A DNA stretch of 28,797 bases from WACF01 sp040880205 (GTDB taxonomy: Bacteria; Pseudomonadota; Gammaproteobacteria; Pseudomonadales; Cellvibrionaceae), in assembly GCA_040880205.1 (NCBI GenBank), contig JBBDIU010000070.1, forward strand, positions 1-28,797. Direction: 5' to 3'. Below the pieces are notes generated by a model that saw only the letters and a program-made list of their open reading frames with translations, did not search any database and was not told the origin of the DNA. Below, one piece after another: positions 16,546-24,854 of the stretch. Numbering within the stretch: position 1 is the stretch's first letter; each line of letters starts with the position of its first letter. The position numbers and the translations under genes were made by a program.

Positions 16546-18057
16546 TCAACGGCCCGCAGAAAAGAAGTATTTCATCCGTACGCGCTCAGTTGCCACCGGC
16601 TTGCCACCTTCCAGGCGCGGCCGAAACACTAGCAGTCTTACCTCTTCCAAAGCTTGATGTTTACGGCCCTCGCCTATCGCGGCATCCTCCACGATCACCA
16701 CCTGTGAAGTATTGCCATTGGCCGCTCGAACGCTTAATAGATGAGGGTCTTTGGTCTTGAAGGCTTTGCCCCTCAGGGTAATGTCGAACTCGAGCTCCAC
16801 GTGGTGGTTCATCTCCGGGGCCAGATAGGCGGGTTGGATGTTGCGGGGAAACGCGAGACCGGGCAGTGTTGCCGTCCAAGCCAGGTAGTCGTCTACGCGC
16901 AGATGGCTGACCCCGGATTCATCCGTGTCCATGGCGACGGGGCGTGGCAATTCCTCCACCGGGAACTCACCGCGATATCGGTCCGCGGGTATCACCACCG
17001 GCCTCGAGAAGAAGGCATCTACCTGCTCCGTCGCAATCCCGGCTTCCAGCAAAAGCGCGTAAGCTTCTCGGTAGCCGTTCAGGGCTGCATCGCGCCGATC
17101 CATCAATAACTCCCAATCGGCCAAGTACAGGCGGGCCATGGCCTCGGCTTCCTTAGCGTTAGCTGGCTCGGTATCCGCGGCCGCGCTTGCGACTATCTGC
17201 TCGATTGCGCTTTTACCTTTGCGCAGATGCGACAGGATCAGGGGTTTGGTATCCACGTTGGAGAACAGCGGTGCCTGCTCGGCTATGTCCATGACCGCGC
17301 CGGTACGCAGGTAACGCAATTCATGCTCCGCGAGGCGACGCGCGGTGTTACCGCTTTCGTCGATTGCAACCGCATACAGGTAGTGAATCAAAGCCCGTCG
17401 ATAGAGTACATGCGCGGCCGTTGCGTGGTCTCCACCGGGCGCCTGTTCCGTCGCGGCGACTAGCTCATCGGCAATCTGCTCCAACTCAAGCAGTTGCCGC
17501 GCGGTACCCGATTGGTCGATAATTCCCAGCATACCGAGCTTCCAGTCGTGTACTTTGTTCAAGCCCTCGGCCAGTTTCACGCGATCATTCTGGTATACGC
17601 GCTTATACAACCAGTACAAATAGTCGTGGTTGTCATTCAGCGCGCGCCAGTCTCGTTGCGCCGCGTTGTTGGCGATGATGCGGTCCACGATCCGCAGTTG
17701 ATCCTCCTCGTAAAAACCGTTATTGACCCGGCTTACATGCAATAAACGGCTGTACACCGACACCGCCTCGGCATGTTCGCCTCGCTCACTCAGGGCGCCG
17801 GCAAGCGCATTGAGTGGCTCCTGGAGTTGCTGATCGTAGGCACCCGAGGCAAGTTCAATGTTGCGTATTGCCTCGCTGTACTCCTCAACCGGATCGTCGT
17901 CTGGCTTGGCAGGCTGATTTTCCACAGTTTCATGTTCGGCAACCACATCATTGACTGCTTCATGTTCGATAGTCGTGGGCGAGCCCTGGGCCATCAACGG
18001 AGGCAGATGGGTGGAGGCCAGGACGAAGAGTAAAAAAGTCAAAAGGACAGGTTTCAT
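16546..18057 (-). CDS. secreted helical-repeat protein with TonB-like C-terminal domain
   Basis: The product has about 503 residues from the ATG at 18057 (preceded by GGAAG); an upstream in-frame GTG at 18066 adds three residues. It begins with a signal peptide (MKPVLLTFLLFVLASTHLPP, cleavage probably after MAQ). An acidic linker is followed by alpha-helical repeats of TPR character (about residues 60-340, for example PLNALAGALSERGEHAEAVS). The last 80 residues read like a TonB C-terminal domain: MNHHVELEFDITLRGKA, then LEEVRLLVFRPRLEGGKPV and VRMKYFF. Such domains usually contact outer-membrane receptors, but this protein has no TonB membrane anchor or proline-rich spacer. Its function is unknown. 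It is divergent from the TRAP genes and 195 bp upstream of rhlB. Confidence 0.8.
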   Translation of the reverse strand: MKPVLLTFLLFVLASTHLPPLMAQGSPTTIEHEAVNDVVAEHETVENQPAKPDDDPVEEYSEAIRNIELASGAYDQQLQEPLNALAGALSERGEHAEAVSVYSRLLHVSRVNNGFYEEDQLRIVDRIIANNAAQRDWRALNDNHDYLYWLYKRVYQNDRVKLAEGLNKVHDWKLGMLGIIDQSGTARQLLELEQIADELVAATEQAPGGDHATAAHVLYRRALIHYLYAVAIDESGNTARRLAEHELRYLRTGAVMDIAEQAPLFSNVDTKPLILSHLRKGKSAIEQIVASAAADTEPANAKEAEAMARLYLADWELLMDRRDAALNGYREAYALLLEAGIATEQVDAFFSRPVVIPADRYRGEFPVEELPRPVAMDTDESGVSHLRVDDYLAWTATLPGLAFPRNIQPAYLAPEMNHHVELEFDITLRGKAFKTKDPHLLSVRAANGNTSQVVIVEDAAIGEGRKHQALEEVRLLVFRPRLEGGKPVATERVRMKYFFSAGR

Positions 18058-18251
18058 GGCTTCCACATACAGGGATCATGAGTGGATTCGAGCGATTGCC
18101 GCGGACCGCGAATTGTGTTTACATCGCCCCTCGACCGCGCAGTCTCGGCAAAATCCAAGGCGGTCAGCGCAAAAGCGAGTAGGCCAAAATCCGAACAACA
18201 GGCCCTTGCAAAAAAGCTATGCAAAGAATAATCCGACCGGCAGCAGGACCT

Positions 18252-19316
18252 ATGAACTCACACACTCGAAAAATGACTTTGGTCGCGCTAGCGGCATGCG
18301 CGTTCACCCTTGTGCTATTGGCCTGTTCCGAGCCACTGAAAACCCAGCGACCCTATATCCTCACCACCGCCACCACCGGCGGTACATACTACCCGGTCGG
18401 CGTGGCCCTGGCCACGCTCACCAAGTCCCAGCTGCAGCCCAGCCACGGGATATCCCTGTCTGCCATCAGTTCCGCCGGCTCCCTGGAAAATATCAAATTG
18501 CTGCGCGACAACCAGGCACAATTCGCGCTCTTGCAGGGCATTTTTGCCGCCTGGGCCTGGCGCGGTGAGGGCCCCATCAGTAAACCACAACGGGAGTTGC
18601 GCAGTATCAGCGCCATGTGGCAAAACGTCGAGCATTTCGTCCTGCTCACCGGCTACGTGAAGAATGGCACCATCTCGGATCTGGCATCGCTGAATGGCGA
18701 GCGTTTCGTGCTGGGAGCCCGAAACTCCGGCGCAGAACAGACAGGCCGCTATATTCTGGATCAACTCGGCATCGATTACCGCAACACCTTCGACCTCGCC
18801 TACATGGGTTACGGTGCCACGGCCAGCGCCATTCAGGATGGCAATATCGTCGGTATGAATATTCCGGCGGGCCCTCCCGTCAGCGCGGTGACTCAGGCCT
18901 TCGCTATACTCGGCGAGCGAATGTCGCTCCTTGGTTTTACCGATGAGGAACTCGCAGCCGTCAATGGCCGCTATCCATTGTGGGATTTTTACAACTTGCG
19001 CGCCGATACCTACCCCAACCAAACACAGGCTGTTCAATCCATCGCCCATCCCAACGTATTGGCGGTGCGGGCGGATATTCCAGAGGAGGTTGTTTATCAG
19101 GTTACCAAGACACTCTGGGAAAATCTGGCGGCTTTGAACGATATTCATAGAGCTACTCGGGACATGAAGCTTGAACTCGCCCTGAAGGGACTCGGCGCCC
19201 CACTGCACCCCGGCGCCATTCGCTACTACCGGGAAAAGGGTTTGACGATCCCACCTGAACTGATTGTTGATGACATCGAAGAAAAACCAATAGCCCAAGA
19301 GCTTCTCGCCGAATGA
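18252..19316 (+). CDS. TAXI-family TRAP transporter solute receptor (probable lipoprotein)
   Basis: TAXI receptors are the substrate-binding part of TRAP transporters and bind small carboxylates or related solutes in the periplasm. The mature part opens with the family motif ILTTATTGGTYYPVGVALA. Later it has ISSAGSLENIKLLRDNQAQFALLQ, FVLGARNSGAEQTGRYIL in shortened form, and YMGYGATASAIQDGNIVGMN. The N-terminus has basic residues, a hydrophobic core and LLAC, which suggests a lipobox and a membrane-tethered receptor. I choose the ATG at 18252 because AGGA stands just before it and the signal peptide then has normal length; an in-frame ATG at 18219 is possible. It overlaps the permease by ATGA. 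The substrate is unknown. Confidence 0.9.
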   Translation: MNSHTRKMTLVALAACAFTLVLLACSEPLKTQRPYILTTATTGGTYYPVGVALATLTKSQLQPSHGISLSAISSAGSLENIKLLRDNQAQFALLQGIFAAWAWRGEGPISKPQRELRSISAMWQNVEHFVLLTGYVKNGTISDLASLNGERFVLGARNSGAEQTGRYILDQLGIDYRNTFDLAYMGYGATASAIQDGNIVGMNIPAGPPVSAVTQAFAILGERMSLLGFTDEELAAVNGRYPLWDFYNLRADTYPNQTQAVQSIAHPNVLAVRADIPEEVVYQVTKTLWENLAALNDIHRATRDMKLELALKGLGAPLHPGAIRYYREKGLTIPPELIVDDIEEKPIAQELLAE

Positions 19317-21355
19317 ATTCCACCGTCCTTAAATGGGCAGCATTTCTGTTTGCCCTGTTTCACGTTTATACGAATGTGTTCGCGACACTCGACGAACTTT
19401 GGTTTTCTGCCATTCACTTCGGCGGCTTTGCCGCACTCTGCGCCCTCGGTTTTCACAAGGGCCCACACCTTGATACGCTCCGGCAACCTCAGCTCAGTGT
19501 TACTACCCAACTTACCAACTGGCTTTTGGCATTATTGGCCATCTTGGTTCCCGTTTACCTGATACTGTTTCAAGACGCACTCTATGCGCGCGAAGCGGAA
19601 TTTGTTTGGTCCGACTACGTCGTATCCATTCTTGCGATCATACTGGCGATGGAATTTACCCGGCGCACCAGCGGCTGGTTTATGCCCGCACTTATTTTAC
19701 TCAGCCTTAGCTATATATTGTTCTTGGGCAAATACATTCCTGGGGTGTTTGCTTTTCCCGGTCTCAGTTTGGAAACTGTTTTGTACCGCAGCTACTATTT
19801 CAGTGAAGACGGCATGTTCGGTACCGTCGCAAGCATCTCCGCCACCTATGTATTCATGTTTATTTTATTCGGCGCCTTTCTACTGCGTTCAGGCGGTGGG
19901 GATTTTATTATTAAACTCGCCCAGTGCGTAGCGGGCCGCTTCACCGGCGGCGCGGGCATGGTGGCCGTCGTCGGCTCGGGCCTGATGGGCTCGGTGACCG
20001 GCTCGGCGGTGGCCAATACTGTGTCCACCGGCGTTATTACCATTCCCATGATGAACAAGTCGGGCTTCCCGGCCCGTTTTTCCGCTGGCGTGGTTGCGTC
20101 CGCGTCTACGGGCGGCGGTCTCATGCCACCTGTCATGGGCGCCGGCGCCTTTGTGATGGCAAACAATACGCAGATTCCCTATCTGCAAATCATTGCTCTC
20201 GCCACCTTGCCAGCCCTCTTGTATTTTCTCACAGTGGCATTCTTCGTCCGCATTGAAGCCAAACGATTAAACCTGTTACCGGTGGAACTTGGCGAGCACG
20301 AACAACTCGGTCGGGTGCTAAAGGAAGGCTGGGCTTTTGTGATTCCCCTAGCGATCTTGGTGGGCCTGTTGGTTTATGGCTACACGCCAATCAGGGCAGC
20401 CGCGGTAGCAACTGGCGCCGTCATTGTGACTTCCTGGCTAACCCCAACGTCGATGAATGCCCAGCGATGTTTCGAGGCGACACTGGACGCGGTCCGCACG
20501 GCGATCCCCACCGCCTTGTTGTTGGTGGCGGTGGGTCTGGTTATCAACGTCGTGAACACCACGGGCATTGGTAACCAGTTTTCCCTGATGATCGTGGAAT
20601 GGGCCCAGGGCAATTTGCTGGTCACATTGATATTAATTGCCCTGGCATCCCTGGTGCTGGGCATGGGCTTGCCGGTAACCGCGTCCTATATCGTACTCGC
20701 CACCCTGTCCGCGCCGATTTTGTTTGATTTGATCAGTCAGAGTCACTTGTTAAGCGCGCTGCGCAGCGGCGATCTGCCCGCCAGCGTGCAAACCACCATC
20801 GACCTGTTCGGTGGCGACCCGGCGGTAGCGCTGCGGGAAATGCCGCTGGAAATGAAACAACTGATCCGCGAACAACTGCTGGATCCGGCACTGCTCACCG
20901 GCATGTTACTGAGTGCTCACCTGATTATTTTTTGGCTCTCCCAAGACAGCAATATCACCCCGCCGGTATGCCTGGCCGCGTTCGCTGCCGCGGGCATCGC
21001 CGGCACCAAACCCATGGCCACCGGTCTTACCGCCTGGAAAGTTTCGAAAGGGCTCTACCTTGTGCCGTTATTGTTTGCCTATTCGCCCCTGGTGACCGGC
21101 ACCTGGCCAGAACGAATTGAAGTGTTTATCTGGGCCAGCTTCGGGCTTTATGCCTTCGCCGGGCTATTGCAGTGGCATTTGGAAAAGTCGCTGAATCTTC
21201 TAAGCGCCGCACTGTTATTGCTTAGCGGGGTATTGCTCACCTGGGCGCCCTTTGATCGGGTTTTTCACATGGCCGGGATCGTGGTGCTCTTGGGAGTCAT
21301 TTTTTGGCAGAAGCGAAGCAGCCGACCAGCGATTGAATCGATTAAAACCGGCTAG
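19313..21355 (+). CDS. TRAP transporter fused 4TM/12TM permease
   Basis: This 680-residue protein fuses the small (DctQ-like, 4 helices) and large (DctM-like, 12 helices) TRAP membrane subunits, the form that normally pairs with TAXI receptors. The first 150 residues hold the small-subunit helices. The large-subunit signature spans about residues 210-285: GSGLMGSVTGSAVANTVSTG, PMMNKSGFPARFSAGVVAS and GGGLMPPVMGAGAFVMA. A second conserved block reads LGMGLPVTASYIVLATL, and QDSNITPPVCLAAFAAAGIA comes near the C-terminal third. The start codon ATG overlaps the receptor stop by 4 bp, so translation is coupled. The transporter uses an ion gradient. No catabolic gene next to it reveals its solute. 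Confidence 0.95.
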   Translation: MNSTVLKWAAFLFALFHVYTNVFATLDELWFSAIHFGGFAALCALGFHKGPHLDTLRQPQLSVTTQLTNWLLALLAILVPVYLILFQDALYAREAEFVWSDYVVSILAIILAMEFTRRTSGWFMPALILLSLSYILFLGKYIPGVFAFPGLSLETVLYRSYYFSEDGMFGTVASISATYVFMFILFGAFLLRSGGGDFIIKLAQCVAGRFTGGAGMVAVVGSGLMGSVTGSAVANTVSTGVITIPMMNKSGFPARFSAGVVASASTGGGLMPPVMGAGAFVMANNTQIPYLQIIALATLPALLYFLTVAFFVRIEAKRLNLLPVELGEHEQLGRVLKEGWAFVIPLAILVGLLVYGYTPIRAAAVATGAVIVTSWLTPTSMNAQRCFEATLDAVRTAIPTALLLVAVGLVINVVNTTGIGNQFSLMIVEWAQGNLLVTLILIALASLVLGMGLPVTASYIVLATLSAPILFDLISQSHLLSALRSGDLPASVQTTIDLFGGDPAVALREMPLEMKQLIREQLLDPALLTGMLLSAHLIIFWLSQDSNITPPVCLAAFAAAGIAGTKPMATGLTAWKVSKGLYLVPLLFAYSPLVTGTWPERIEVFIWASFGLYAFAGLLQWHLEKSLNLLSAALLLLSGVLLTWAPFDRVFHMAGIVVLLGVIFWQKRSSRPAIESIKTG

Positions 21356-21643
21356 GTTCGTTTTCGTCAATCAATCCATCCTTGTCAATCCCACCGCTTA
21401 ACCTTGCCAATGTAGGTGTGGCCGTTACCAAGAGAACCGCTGAATAATACCAATACGTTACTGCGTGGCTCGGTGTTCAGATTTCGCCAGAGATTGCTCT
21501 TGCGTTTAAGCCATCCATGGCCTTGGCGAGCTTCGCAGTGAACGGCCACCTTGGTTTCTGCAAACGCCTTTAAACGAAGCCCAGCGCCGCAGTATAGACG
21601 CTTTAGGCCTCGACCAATTCCACGACTGTGCCGTCCGGCGGCC
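21356..21643. other. intergenic region with repeat and possible gene remnant
   Basis: This 288-bp gap lies between the convergent TRAP permease and hydrolase genes. It contains a 52-bp repeat (21431-21482), palindromic sequence around 21500-21590 and the short VOC-like reading frame at 21605-21660. I see no clear terminator for either neighbouring gene. Confidence 0.5.
21431..21482 (+). repeat. 52-bp dispersed repeat, copy 1
   Basis: The core CTGAATAATACCAATACGT is followed by CTGCGTG and GTTCAGAT. The same order, with the same core, occurs at 28743-28795 in the same orientation. CTGAA and TTCAG near its ends are complementary. It may be an end fragment of an insertion element or a dispersed intergenic repeat. 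Confidence 0.75.
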
Positions 21644-21660
21644 CTACTTCCAATCGCTCG
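21605..21660 (-). pseudogene. possible C-terminal remnant of a VOC/glyoxalase gene
   Basis: In a frame different from the hydrolase, the minus strand reads LEVGPPDGTVVELVEA and then a TAA stop. The PDGTVVELVE pattern is typical of the end of vicinal-oxygen-chelate (glyoxalase/bleomycin-resistance) proteins. The frame overlaps the last hydrolase codons and has no start or upstream domain. It could be the scar of a gene replaced by the hydrolase, or chance. Confidence 0.3.
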
Positions 21661-22675
21661 CTGGCTGATCGGGGTCGGAGCGCAGGAAGCGAATTAAATC
21701 GGCATGGAACTGATCCGGGATTTCGACATGTGGTGCGTGGCCGATATTGGGATAAAGAAGCAGGGCGGAGTTCTGAAGTTGGTCCGCAACATTGCGGGCC
21801 AGGGACGGGAAGTCCGCGACCAGGCCATCTTCTTCACCACCAATCACCAGCGCCTTGGTGACGATGTGCTGCCAGTCGTAAACGACGGGATCTTCGTAAA
21901 GCATCTGGCCTTGCAGCCGCCGGACCCTGGCCAGCCGAGGCCATTCCCCGCTCAGGGTCTGGCCGTACTGACGTCTGACGAACTCCAGATGCGCTGGCGG
22001 CCAATCGTTGGGGAAATAGCGCATGTGGCCACGCAGAATTGACTGATAGCTTGAAGTTCCCACCCCGCCAGCGTAGGGGTCGTTCCACCCCCGGCTTTGG
22101 CGCTGATCGGTCAGGCCAATTTGGTTCACCATCACCACGTGGGTGGTCGCATCGGGATAAACCATGGCGAAGCGGCTCACTACCATGCCGCCCATGGAGT
22201 GACCGACGATGGCCACCTTGTCGATCTTCAATTCGTCCAGGAGCGCCTTCATGTTGGCGGCGACAAAGTTAAAGTCGTAAGGGATGATCGGCTTGGACGA
22301 CTTGCCGTAGCCGATCCGATCCACCGCGATCACCCGGAACCCCGCCTCGGCAAGCGCGTTGATGGTGCTTTCGTAGGCCTCGGAGTAAAAATTCATGCCG
22401 TGCTGGATCAGCACTGCCTGGCCGTTTGCCCTTCCCGTGGGAGGGACGTCCATGTAGGCCATTAGCATGTCTTGTTTGAAGCGGTTCAGCGCCAGGAAAT
22501 GAATGGGATAAGGATAGGGAATTTCCTCAAAATTGGCGGAAACGGGGCCCCAGTCGGCAGGCGGCTCATTGGGGGGCGTGGCCGGCCACGGTGCCTGGGC
22601 GAACACCGCGGCGCCCCAAAAACAGAGCACCAGGGCGAGCGCCGTGGCGCGGATTCGTCGGTTGATGGAGGACAT
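21644..22675 (-). CDS. secreted alpha/beta hydrolase
   Basis: The 343-residue product is an alpha/beta-fold hydrolase with a signal peptide (basic start, hydrophobic ALALVLCFWGAAVFAQA, cleavage near residue 27). Catalytic residues can be placed: nucleophile Ser160 in VGHSMGGMV, acid Asp283 in GGEEDGLV, and His313 in NIGHAPH. The oxyanion-type motif is LIQHGMNF (residues 89-96). This is the esterase/lipase-like (MhpC-type) branch; the substrate is unknown. The open frame extends upstream to 23254, but that part overlaps the PQQ gene and a low-complexity leader. I take the ATG at 22675, with AAGGG about 10 bases upstream; an ATG at 22684 is nearly as good. It lies 244 bp downstream of the cytochrome c-PQQ gene on the same strand. 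Confidence 0.9.
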   Translation of the reverse strand: MSSINRRIRATALALVLCFWGAAVFAQAPWPATPPNEPPADWGPVSANFEEIPYPYPIHFLALNRFKQDMLMAYMDVPPTGRANGQAVLIQHGMNFYSEAYESTINALAEAGFRVIAVDRIGYGKSSKPIIPYDFNFVAANMKALLDELKIDKVAIVGHSMGGMVVSRFAMVYPDATTHVVMVNQIGLTDQRQSRGWNDPYAGGVGTSSYQSILRGHMRYFPNDWPPAHLEFVRRQYGQTLSGEWPRLARVRRLQGQMLYEDPVVYDWQHIVTKALVIGGEEDGLVADFPSLARNVADQLQNSALLLYPNIGHAPHVEIPDQFHADLIRFLRSDPDQPASDWK

Positions 22676-22690
22676 AGTCAACATACCCTT

Positions 22691-22786
22691 ATTGTCGTTG
22701 AAGTGGATTGTTGTTGGAGTCGCTTGTTGTTGAAGTAGATTCTTGTTGAAGTAGCGTGTTGTTGACGTAAATTGTTGGTGAAGTGG
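22691..22786. repeat. six 16-bp tandem repeats in hydrolase leader
   Basis: Six units of 15-17 bp (consensus ATTGTTGTTGAAGTGG on the plus strand) fill 96 bp. On the sense strand of the hydrolase they read CCACTTCAACAACAAT, a C/A-rich sequence with CAACAA cores. The array ends a few bases upstream of the AAGGG ribosome-binding site, so it would form an unstructured mRNA leader. Confidence 0.85.
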
Positions 22787-22826
22787 AAAAAGGCTCGATG
22801 CGGCTGAGGCCGATCTTACACAAGGT

Positions 22827-22849
22827 GGCGGGCGAAACAAATGCCCGCC
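22827..22849. terminator. GC-rich hairpin downstream of the cytochrome c-PQQ gene
   Basis: GGCGGGC and GCCCGCC form a perfect 7-bp stem around a 9-base loop, about 70 bp beyond the stop codon of the dehydrogenase. The T run expected of an intrinsic terminator is absent, so it may instead be an RNA-processing or stabilising hairpin between two cistrons. Confidence 0.35.
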
Positions 22850-22919
22850 AAACAAATATGCCACCTGAGCCCCGCGCCGGATCACCAGCTCTCGCATTGA
22901 CTTTCGGATGCCGCCCTTA

Positions 22920-24767
22920 TCACTTCGGTCGGAAAGCCAGCAGTACGTTGCCCGGCGATTGGCCAAAGCGCGAATAGCCGGATACGACAAACAAAGTTCC
23001 ATTGGCCGCCACGTAGGGCGAGGAATCAATGGAGCCGCCGTTGCCCAGCACCCCGTTGACGGTATCGAAATCGCGCAGGGTGTTGTAGCTCCACAGAGTG
23101 TCGCCGGTGGCTGCATCGAACACGCGCACCATGCCGTCAATTGATCCTTGCACAACGGCCCCGTCGACCACCAGCGGCGCGGCGGAATAGCCAATTCGGC
23201 TGTCGCAAGCGGGGAAGCGCCGTTCGCGATCGCCGCTGCAATCACTTTGCGCATCGCGGCCCCAAAGCACCTCGCCGGTTTCCAGATCCAGTGCGAATAA
23301 ACCGGGGCTGCCGTCCGGCCGCTGGGATGTAGGGCTGCGATCGTTCAAGGGGACAAACACCCGCGAACCATCGGTTGCCGTTCCCCAATGGACACCGCCG
23401 TTGAAGCCGCCGCTACCCAGCTTGGTCGACCACACCAGCGCACCATTGTTGTCCGGATCCAGCGCCCAGGTGACCCCGGATTTTTGACCCGCCACCAACA
23501 GGTCGCGACCGTCCTTGCGCTGCGTGATCATCACCGAGCCGCCGAAGTCGTGATCGACGATGATCGCTTCATCACCCCAATCACAGTTCGCACCGTTGCG
23601 GCAGGCATAGTTCCAGGCATCTCGCGCGGTTGCCTGAAACACCCACTTCCGTTCTCCGGTATCCAGGTCGAAGGCAATGATCGCGTCCGAGGTTTCGGTA
23701 ACCGGCAGGGAATTATTTTCGCCGGTACCGACATATAGAAGATTGCGCTTCGTGTCGATGGCCGGTGTCGTCCAGATTGGTGCGCCCGAAGGCCCCCACA
23801 ATTGCGTACCGGCACGATTCAATTCGCGCTTGCTTGCCGGCTCCATGGTGCGGCCAGTCCACAACTTTTTCCCCGTTGCGAGATCCAACGCGACTACCGC
23901 GCCCTGCGCGCGGCAACATTCATAGTTATCGTCCCGCGCGTGGTTGATCTCGACCCCCGACAAGGGGGCAAATACCCGACCATCATGAATAACAGGCGTG
24001 CCGGTGATGCGATTGGCTTCGTGGATGCTCGCATCCGTCCGCCACAATTGCTTGCCGGTGATCGCATCAATGGCGAGCACCGCGCCGACCGTATCGCCGG
24101 CTACAATAACCGGCTTGCCCGTCTCTATTTCGCCGTAGCTCAGAGACGAGCGCAGTGGCGCGCTGGCTTCGAATTGCCATTTCACACAACCGCTTCGCGT
24201 ATCGAGGGCAAACAGACGCCCGGCATCGGTGGAGGCGACAAATATTGTATTGCCCGCCACCACCGGCTGGGATCGCATGGTCGGGGTTTGTGGAAACGCA
24301 AAGGCCCAGGCAAGTTCAAGTTTGGGAAAATCCGCCGTGGCAAGCCCGCTTTGCGCCGCCGTTTGCTGGCGCAAATTGCGCGGGCCGAGGCCAAAGGTCT
24401 GGGCGATGGGCTCCGCGTTGGCTTCGATGCCGGCAACCTCATTCGTACACATGGCATCGGCGAGCCAAGCGCTGTTATCTGCTTGGCCAAGTTCGAGCCA
24501 ATCCAGCAGTTGTGACCGTTCGCTCGCAGTCAGATCCTGGGCCTGGATTCTCATGTAGCCAATGGTTATCGCGTATTCCACAGTCGCCCGCCTAAGTTGC
24601 CGCAGGCCGGCAAGCCCCGGCGCGCGCGTGGCTTCGGGGTTATCGTGGCAGGCGCCGCAGCTGCGCTCATAGATGACACGCCCGGGATGTTCGGGCGGCG
24701 CCTGCGAATGCGCGAGCGCTGACAGAAAAAGAACAGCGAAACAGCAGAGGATTCGAAAATCTGGCAT
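22920..24767 (-). CDS. cytochrome c-PQQ fusion alcohol dehydrogenase
   Basis: This 615-residue secreted quinoprotein begins with a signal peptide (FRILCCFAVLFLSALAHSQA). An N-terminal cytochrome c domain follows, with CGACH at residues 37-41 and a probable axial Met72 (GYMRIQAQDLT). From about residue 140 a PQQ beta-propeller follows, with repeated W-motif blades such as LFALDTRSGCVKWQFEA and VLAIDAITGKQLWRTD. Vicinal cysteines at 284-285 (YECCRAQG) match the active-site disulfide of PQQ alcohol dehydrogenases. The order heme then propeller is that of polyvinyl-alcohol-dehydrogenase-type enzymes, the reverse of the usual quinohemoprotein dehydrogenases. It oxidises an alcohol in the periplasm and passes electrons through its own heme. 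The exact substrate is not determinable. It starts 87 bp after the upstream PQQ gene. Confidence 0.9.
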   Translation of the reverse strand: MPDFRILCCFAVLFLSALAHSQAPPEHPGRVIYERSCGACHDNPEATRAPGLAGLRQLRRATVEYAITIGYMRIQAQDLTASERSQLLDWLELGQADNSAWLADAMCTNEVAGIEANAEPIAQTFGLGPRNLRQQTAAQSGLATADFPKLELAWAFAFPQTPTMRSQPVVAGNTIFVASTDAGRLFALDTRSGCVKWQFEASAPLRSSLSYGEIETGKPVIVAGDTVGAVLAIDAITGKQLWRTDASIHEANRITGTPVIHDGRVFAPLSGVEINHARDDNYECCRAQGAVVALDLATGKKLWTGRTMEPASKRELNRAGTQLWGPSGAPIWTTPAIDTKRNLLYVGTGENNSLPVTETSDAIIAFDLDTGERKWVFQATARDAWNYACRNGANCDWGDEAIIVDHDFGGSVMITQRKDGRDLLVAGQKSGVTWALDPDNNGALVWSTKLGSGGFNGGVHWGTATDGSRVFVPLNDRSPTSQRPDGSPGLFALDLETGEVLWGRDAQSDCSGDRERRFPACDSRIGYSAAPLVVDGAVVQGSIDGMVRVFDAATGDTLWSYNTLRDFDTVNGVLGNGGSIDSSPYVAANGTLFVVSGYSRFGQSPGNVLLAFRPK

Positions 24768-24854
24768 TTTGTGGTTTCATCCTATTGGATTTTTGGTATG
24801 CCTCCTGGAGGCGCATCAGAGATATCCACGCTGGCCCAACACTCAGGGACAAAC

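Noticed and set aside
18315..19298. 327-codon minus-strand frame across the TAXI receptor
   Set aside because: It mirrors the real TAXI gene and its translation has no family features.
22676..23254. N-terminal 193-residue extension of the hydrolase frame
   Set aside because: It overlaps the real cytochrome c-PQQ gene in another frame and includes the translated 16-bp repeats; the signal peptide starts at the ATG at 22675.
21644..24767. Identification as a polyvinyl alcohol degradation operon
   Set aside because: The dehydrogenase layout fits, but the hydrolase is an MhpC-type esterase-like protein and not recognisably an oxidised-PVA hydrolase; substrate left open.
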